Shown here piece by piece: positions 4,329 to 8,387 of a DNA stretch of 8,387 bases. The translations under genes and the position numbers were made by a program. The notes under the pieces are model-generated. The model was given only the letters and a program-made list of their open reading frames with translations, ran no database searches and was not told the DNA's origin. The DNA is from Chloroflexota bacterium (GTDB lineage Bacteria; Chloroflexota; Anaerolineae; DTPP01): the NCBI GenBank assembly GCA_012514615.1, contig JAAYZY010000422.1:1-8387 (forward strand). The letters are read 5' to 3'. The first letter of the stretch is position 1, and each line of letters opens with the position of its first letter.

Positions 4329-6883
4329 CATCCGCCCGGCGGCGTCAGGCCGCCGCGCAAGAGCCGCACCTCCCCCACGTGGGCATCCAGCAAGATCAGG
4401 TCGCCGTCGTGCAAGCGCTGCGTGGCCAGCGACACGCCCACCAGCGCTGGCAAGCCGTATTCCCGGGCCACCACCGCCCCGTGGGAGAGCTGCCCCCCGG
4501 TCTCCAACACCAGGCCGCCCAGTCGGGAGAAGACCGGCGTCCAGCCTGGGTCCACCGCCGGCGCCACCAGGATGTCGCCGCTGTGGATGTGAGCCAAGTC
4601 GGCTGGCGAGCGCACCAAGCGCGCCGACCCCTGCGCCAGGCCCGGGCTGACCACCACGCCGGCCAGCGTCTGCAGGGCCGGCTCGCCGGCCTGCAGCGGC
4701 GCATTGCCCCGCAAGAACGGCGGGTACGCCACGCTGGGCGGCAGCGCGGCGTCATCCCGGCAGAGCCGAGTGAAGGTGGCCAAGCGGCTGGCCAGGCGCG
4801 GCGCAGACAGCGGAGCGCCCCCCTCCGCGGCCTCCGCCACTTCGTCCCAGGTGGCGAAGAAGAGATGCCCCGCCGTGGGGAGCGCGCCCTGCTCCATCCA
4901 CAGCTTCCCCATGGTCAACACGGTGCGGCGCTGAAACGCCAGCACCCGCTGCCAGGCGAAACGCTGCGCTTCCCGCAGGCGCACATAGCGGCGCGTCAGC
5001 CCCACCAGCGGCCGCAGGACCCGTGCCCCCGGGGGCGCGGACGGCGGCCCGACCGGCGCTTGGGGTTGAGCATCAAGCAGCGGCAGCAGCAGCGCCTGGA
5101 CCTGGCTGGGGTCATCGGCGAAGGTGGGCACGTGGAGATCCAGGCTGTAGGAGCGGTGGCCGTAATCCTCCAAGAAGGCCGCCAGCGCCCGGGGGGCGCG
5201 GCCCTTGCCGCGCAAGGCCGCCAAGCCTCCTTCGGCGCGGCAGGTCTCCGCCAGCCCCTCCAAGGCGCGGTTTAGGCGCACCGAGACCGTCTCCACGTCA
5301 GCCACTGCTGCTGCGGCCGCTTCGGCGCCGCGCTCACGGCCCCACAGGGCCTTGGCCAGACGGCGCAGCAAGGTGTAGAGCAGGTCGGCCCAGGTTAGGC
5401 TCCAGCGATGCACGGCCAGCAGCTCCCGGCTGAGCTCCTGCGCCTGCGTCACCAGCCCCCAGAGGGCCGGGAGGTCGGCCGCGGCCTGGCGTTCCCGCTC
5501 CAGGGCGGCCAAGCGCGCCACGGCCTGCTTTTCGAACGCCGCCCAGCGGCGGTGGTTGTGCCACGGCGAGACCAGCGCCGGCTGTGCCCAGAAGGCCCCC
5601 AACAGCGCTCTCCACAGCCGAGGCGCCCACAGGCCCGGCGGCTCGGGGGCCTGCCGACGCAGTCGGATATCGCCGTCGGGGAAGTAGCGAGCGGCGTCCT
5701 CCGGCAGGAGCCCATCGGGGAACAGCTTGTAGAGCCGTGCGAAGACCCCCACATCCACATAGGGGTGACCGCGGCGCAGGCGCATGATCGCCTGCTGGTC
5801 CAGGTCGTGCACCCCCAGGTAGCGTAGGGGCTCGCGGAAGGCCAGCTCCTCCAACAGGGGCTGGATCAGCGTCCAGCCCAGGGGGGAGACCGGCTGGTGG
5901 AACCGCTCGTTGAGGAAGCCGGCGCTCCACAGACGCTGCGGACCTTGGGGGCCGCGGTCGAAGAACGGATCATAGCGAGCGGTGACCGGGCGGCTCTGCA
6001 GAAGGAACAGGTCGCCATCCAGTAGGCCAAACTCTACGTCCTGCGGCGCGCCGAAGAGCCCCTCCAAGGCCAGGGCCAAGGCCGCCGCCTGGCTCACCTG
6101 CGCCTCCGACAGGGCGGCCACCTCTTGCAGGGGGGGCGGCACCGCCTGGCGCACCAGCCCGGCCTGGCCCACGCCGCCGGGTACCCAGCGGTGGCTCTTC
6201 CACCCAACCTGCGGCGGGCGCAGCGGCCGGAGCGTCTGGCGGTCGATCCAGAACCGGTCCACCTCGCCCCGGCCCGACACCACGCCCTCGCCCAGACCCC
6301 AGGCCGCTTCCACCAGCACGGCCTCGGGCCGGCCCAGCGTGTCTTGGGAAAAAGCCACCCCGGTCGCCTCACAATCCACCTGCCGCTGCACCAGCACCGG
6401 CATGGCCAGGTCGCTTTCCGACAGGCCACGGTCGCGGCGGTAGGCCAAGGCCGCCGGCGACCACAGCGACAGCCAGCAGCCCAGGATCGCCTCCCACAGG
6501 GCGTCGGCAGTGTGGACGCCCAACCACGTGCCGCCTTGGCCGGCGAAGGAAGCCTGGGGCAGGTCTTCGGCGCTGGCCGAAGAGCGCACCGCCAACGGGG
6601 CCTGTCCCCCTCGGCTCAGGCGGAGGTAGGCTTTGCGCACGGCTTCCTGCAGGGCCAGCGGCAGGCGCTCCTGCAGCAGCTCCACCGTGGCAGGGGCAGG
6701 CTGCCGTCTGCGGCCCATGGCCTCCACGAAGCCGAGGTAGGTGCGGCTGGTCAGGCAGAAGCCCGGCGGCACCGGCAGGCCCTGGTAGAGAGCCTCGCCC
6801 AGACGCGCCGCCTTGCCCCCCACCAGCGGCAGGTGGCCCAAGCGCACCTCATCGAGCCAGAGGATGTAGGGGTCTGCGGTCAC
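4328..6883 (-). CDS. Rifampicin-phosphotransferase-like dikinase (ATP-grasp plus phosphohistidine domain)
   Basis: 851 residues. The N-terminal PPDK/PEP-synthase ATP-grasp domain (about 1-305) shows LVGGKAARLGE with Lys24, LAVRSSASAEDLP with Arg100, and DVEFGLLDGDLFLLQSRPVT with Glu284, Gln296 and Arg298. A divergent, mostly helical middle (about 305-700) starts near SAGFLNERFHQPVSPLGW and would bind the acceptor. The C-terminal swivelling domain (about 745-845) carries the phosphohistidine motif GGQLSHGAVVAREYGLPALV with catalytic His801. The TIM-barrel PEP/pyruvate domain of true PEP synthase or PPDK is missing. This order and length match rifampicin phosphotransferase and related enzymes, which split ATP and pass the beta-phosphate via histidine to an acceptor; the acceptor here is unknown. 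I prefer the GTG at 6883: it gives the short N-terminus normal for the family, and GGAAGG lies upstream. ATG 6916 is possible; GTG 6982 would overlap the racemase gene. It sits second in an operon. Confidence 0.88.
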   Translation of the reverse strand: MTADPYILWLDEVRLGHLPLVGGKAARLGEALYQGLPVPPGFCLTSRTYLGFVEAMGRRRQPAPATVELLQERLPLALQEAVRKAYLRLSRGGQAPLAVRSSASAEDLPQASFAGQGGTWLGVHTADALWEAILGCWLSLWSPAALAYRRDRGLSESDLAMPVLVQRQVDCEATGVAFSQDTLGRPEAVLVEAAWGLGEGVVSGRGEVDRFWIDRQTLRPLRPPQVGWKSHRWVPGGVGQAGLVRQAVPPPLQEVAALSEAQVSQAAALALALEGLFGAPQDVEFGLLDGDLFLLQSRPVTARYDPFFDRGPQGPQRLWSAGFLNERFHQPVSPLGWTLIQPLLEELAFREPLRYLGVHDLDQQAIMRLRRGHPYVDVGVFARLYKLFPDGLLPEDAARYFPDGDIRLRRQAPEPPGLWAPRLWRALLGAFWAQPALVSPWHNHRRWAAFEKQAVARLAALERERQAAADLPALWGLVTQAQELSRELLAVHRWSLTWADLLYTLLRRLAKALWGRERGAEAAAAAVADVETVSVRLNRALEGLAETCRAEGGLAALRGKGRAPRALAAFLEDYGHRSYSLDLHVPTFADDPSQVQALLLPLLDAQPQAPVGPPSAPPGARVLRPLVGLTRRYVRLREAQRFAWQRVLAFQRRTVLTMGKLWMEQGALPTAGHLFFATWDEVAEAAEGGAPLSAPRLASRLATFTRLCRDDAALPPSVAYPPFLRGNAPLQAGEPALQTLAGVVVSPGLAQGSARLVRSPADLAHIHSGDILVAPAVDPGWTPVFSRLGGLVLETGGQLSHGAVVAREYGLPALVGVSLATQRLHDGDLILLDAHVGEVRLLRGGLTPPGG

Positions 6884-6941
6884 GGCCCGCCGCCTTCCAT
6901 ACCCTGCTGCTTCCATCGCCAGGCAGCCCGCCAGGGCGGCC

Positions 6942-7664
6942 TCAGGGGGCTGGGCGCAGCTTAGCCTCGCCCCCGGCCTCACGAACAGCCGCCCGCGCCA
7001 GCGCTGCCGTGGGGTTCACCAACGGCACCGCTGCGTCCCCATCGTGCAGCACCAAGGGCAGCTCGGTGCAGGCCAAAATGACCGCCTGCGCGCCCTGCTG
7101 CACCAGGTCAGCCACCACGGCGGCCAGCGCGGCCTTCACCGCCTGGCCCTTGTGGCCAGCCTTCACGGCGAAGATCGACTCCAGCACTCGGGCCTGGGCG
7201 GCGGCGTCCGGCAGCAGCGTGGCCATCCCCCGCCGGGCCAGGGCCAGGGTATATAGCCCGCTCTGGACGATGGCGGTGCTGGCCAGCAGGCCCACCTGGC
7301 GGGCATCCGGCGTCTGCGCCTGGATCTCCTCCACCGTGGCCTCCACGATGCTGAGGATGGGGATCTGCACACTGGCCTGCACCGCCTCCAATAAGATGTG
7401 CGCCGAGTTGCAGGGGATCACCAGGAAATCCGCCCCGGCCTGCTCCAGGGCGCGAGCCGTGGCCACCAGGGCCGAGGTGGGGTCAGGGCCCCCTTCCAGC
7501 ACGGCGGCCTGCCGGCTGGGGATCTTGGCGTTGCTGTCCACCAGGATGCGGAAATGATCCTGATCGGTCTGGGCCTCTGTGTGGCGGGTGATCTCCATGA
7601 AAAGATCCGCCGTGGCTTCAGGCCCCATGCCGCCAAGGATGCCGATCACCTTCTCTTGTGTCAT
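6942..7664 (-). CDS. Aspartate/glutamate racemase family protein
   Basis: A 240-residue PLP-independent amino-acid racemase of the Asp/Glu/hydantoin racemase superfamily, which interconverts L- and D-amino acids through two opposed cysteines. Visible are the N-terminal IGILGGMGPEAT (residues 7-18), DSNAKIPSR (43-51), the first catalytic cysteine Cys85 in VIPCNSAH, and the second Cys199 in ILACTELPL. The Cys spacing and length (about 230-240) fit AspR of the Pyrococcus type better than MurI, which is usually longer and has a different N-terminus. The likely substrate is aspartate, but homologues such as YgeA accept other amino acids. The start ATG at 7664 follows GGAGAG; the frame stays open upstream to 7847, but that part crosses the promoter and is not family-like. 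It is the first gene of a three-gene minus-strand operon, 58 bases before the phosphotransferase start. Confidence 0.92.
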   Translation of the reverse strand: MTQEKVIGILGGMGPEATADLFMEITRHTEAQTDQDHFRILVDSNAKIPSRQAAVLEGGPDPTSALVATARALEQAGADFLVIPCNSAHILLEAVQASVQIPILSIVEATVEEIQAQTPDARQVGLLASTAIVQSGLYTLALARRGMATLLPDAAAQARVLESIFAVKAGHKGQAVKAALAAVVADLVQQGAQAVILACTELPLVLHDGDAAVPLVNPTAALARAAVREAGGEAKLRPAP

Positions 7665-7718
7665 ACTGGCTTTCTCTCCGCGCCGCAAGGCATGGAATAA
7701 GCTGGGTTCTCCGCCAGG

Positions 7719-7747
7719 ATTATACCAAGCCCGGCAACGGACGACAA
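7719..7747 (-). promoter_or_regulatory. Sigma70 promoter of the racemase operon
   Basis: On the minus strand, TTGTCG (7747-7742, four of six matches to TTGACA), a 17-base spacer and a perfect TATAAT (7724-7719). A TG one base upstream of the -10 (TGGTATAAT) makes it an extended -10 promoter. Transcription should start near 7712, giving a leader of roughly 48 bases before the racemase ATG. No comparable promoter is visible in the gaps before the two following genes. Confidence 0.75.
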
Positions 7748-7783
7748 AACCCACCGCGCCAGAGATGGGCCGGGCGGCAGGGC

Positions 7784-7812
7784 TAGCCGGTTTGCCGCAC
7801 CTGTTGTATACT
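7784..7812 (+). promoter_or_regulatory. Possible weak promoter for the QueG-like gene
   Basis: TATACT at 7807-7812 is a good -10. At 17 bases upstream only TAGCCG (7784-7789, three of six matches) is available as a -35. The predicted start site is near 7819, almost on the first possible ATG (7820) and about 20 bases before the ATG at 7841. It lies back to back with the operon promoter at 7719-7747. Confidence 0.4.
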
Positions 7813-7840
7813 TTGGGGCATGGAACCGAGCAGGGAGAGA

Positions 7841-8387
7841 ATGTCACAGGGTGCCCAAGGGTCCCTGGAGGCGCGCCTCAAGGCGCAGGCGGAAGCGCTG
7901 GGCTTCGACCTGGTGGGCATCGCCGCGGCCGGGCCGACGCTCCACAGCGGGGCCTACCTCCGCTGGCTGGAGGCCGGCCGCCACGCCGGGATGGCCTACC
8001 TGGCCCGCCCCGATGCCGTGGCCAAGCGGCTGGAGATCGAGCGGGTGCTGCCGGGCGTGCAATCGGTGGTGATGGCGGCCAAGAACTATTACTCCGGCGA
8101 CTTCGACGCGGCCCAGCGCACCGACCCGCGGCGGGGCCTGATCTCCCGCTACGCCTGGGGCCAAGACTACCATCACGTCCTGCTGCCGCGCCTGAAAGCC
8201 TTGGGCCGGTGGCTGGACGGGGCGGCTGGGCCGGGGCTGGCTTGGCGCGCCTACGTGGACACCGGGCCGATCCTGGAGCGAGAGTGGGCCGTGCGGGCCG
8301 GGATGGGGTTCGTGGGGCGCAACGCCACCCTCATCCACCCTCGTTGGGGCTCGTACCTGTTCTTGGGGGTGCTGCTGGTCACCATCC
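7841..8387 (+). CDS. queG: Epoxyqueuosine reductase QueG, N-terminal part (cut by the window edge)
   Basis: The cobalamin- and Fe-S-dependent enzyme that reduces epoxyqueuosine to queuosine in the wobble position of GUN tRNAs, the last step of the Q pathway. The first 182 residues are present. They include LEARLKAQAEALGFDLVGIA (9-28), the DUF1730-type region around VVMAAKNYYSGDF (76-88), SRYAWGQDYHHVL (102-114), and the signature YVDTGPILEREWAVRAGMGF (138-157) with Asp140, which aligns by motif with the proposed catalytic proton donor. NATLIHPRWGSYLFLGVLL leads towards the ferredoxin-like [4Fe-4S] domain, which lies beyond the window. I chose ATG 7841 because AGGGAGAG lies just before it, though with a short spacer; an in-frame ATG at 7820 is the alternative and would be nearly leaderless. 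It is transcribed divergently from the racemase operon, with no obvious functional link. Confidence 0.9.
   Translation, partial: MSQGAQGSLEARLKAQAEALGFDLVGIAAAGPTLHSGAYLRWLEAGRHAGMAYLARPDAVAKRLEIERVLPGVQSVVMAAKNYYSGDFDAAQRTDPRRGLISRYAWGQDYHHVLLPRLKALGRWLDGAAGPGLAWRAYVDTGPILEREWAVRAGMGFVGRNATLIHPRWGSYLFLGVLLVTI

Noticed and set aside
6125..6964. 279-codon plus-strand open frame opposite the phosphotransferase
   Set aside because: The peptide is rich in Gln, Arg, His and Ala with no motif; it is the reverse-strand shadow of the ATP-grasp domain.
6884..6982. N-terminal extensions of the phosphotransferase from GTG 6982 or ATG 6916
   Set aside because: The first would overlap the racemase gene and has no ribosome-binding site. 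The second has only a weak one and adds residues that family members usually lack; it is still possible.
7844..8338. 164-codon minus-strand open frame opposite queG
   Set aside because: The plus strand here encodes unmistakable QueG signatures, while the minus frame gives His/Pro/Gly-rich sequence with no family resemblance and no ribosome-binding site.
1..8387. CRISPR array, tRNA, rRNA or riboswitch
   Set aside because: I saw no regularly spaced repeats, no cloverleaf-like or rRNA-like segments, and the only non-coding gaps longer than 100 bases are short promoter regions.

Overview
The window is GC-rich bacterial chromosome: five confident protein genes, two small helix-turn-helix genes and a patch of decayed transposase sequence. 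High GC, consensus-like sigma70 promoters, purine-rich Shine-Dalgarno sites, a QueG-type enzyme and a cytoplasmic DMSO-reductase-family enzyme suit a free-living, possibly anaerobic or thermophilic bacterium. The flavour of several proteins reminds me of Chloroflexota, but nothing here proves the phylum.

Layout, left to right. (1) Positions 1-94 may hold the start of an unidentified minus-strand gene running off the left edge. (2) 134-2236 (minus) encodes a 700-residue molybdopterin/[4Fe-4S] oxidoreductase, preceded on the same strand by a 56-codon HTH gene (2274-2444) resembling a truncated IS3-type OrfA. (3) 2485-3403 (plus) is a composite transposase relic. An IS481/IS3-like HTH N-terminus, broken by a one-base frameshift, is joined to the C-terminal third of an IS4-family transposase that still carries the Y(2)R(3)E(6)K signature. 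(4) 3427-3732 (plus) is a complete small transcription unit: a near-consensus sigma70 promoter, a perfect GAAC-N4-GTTC inverted repeat at the start site, a strong Shine-Dalgarno, and a 78-residue Cro/C1-type DNA-binding protein. (5) A tight minus-strand operon follows, transcribed from a good promoter at 7719-7747: Asp/Glu racemase (7664-6942), a rifampicin-phosphotransferase-like ATP-grasp/phosphohistidine enzyme (6883-4328), and a macro-domain ADP-ribose-binding protein (4315-3746). (6) 7841 to the right edge (plus) is the N-terminal part of epoxyqueuosine reductase, divergent from the racemase.

How the parts work together. The three-gene operon is the most coherent unit, with one recognisable promoter and gaps of 58 and 12 bases. 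It joins an amino-acid racemase, a dikinase-type phosphotransferase of unknown acceptor and an ADP-ribose hydrolase or reader. I know of no described pathway that uses all three, so it is the best candidate here for an undescribed function. The XRE gene converges on this operon with only 13 bases between the stops and looks autoregulated. The molybdoenzyme unit is probably independent, and its electron-transfer partners are not visible.
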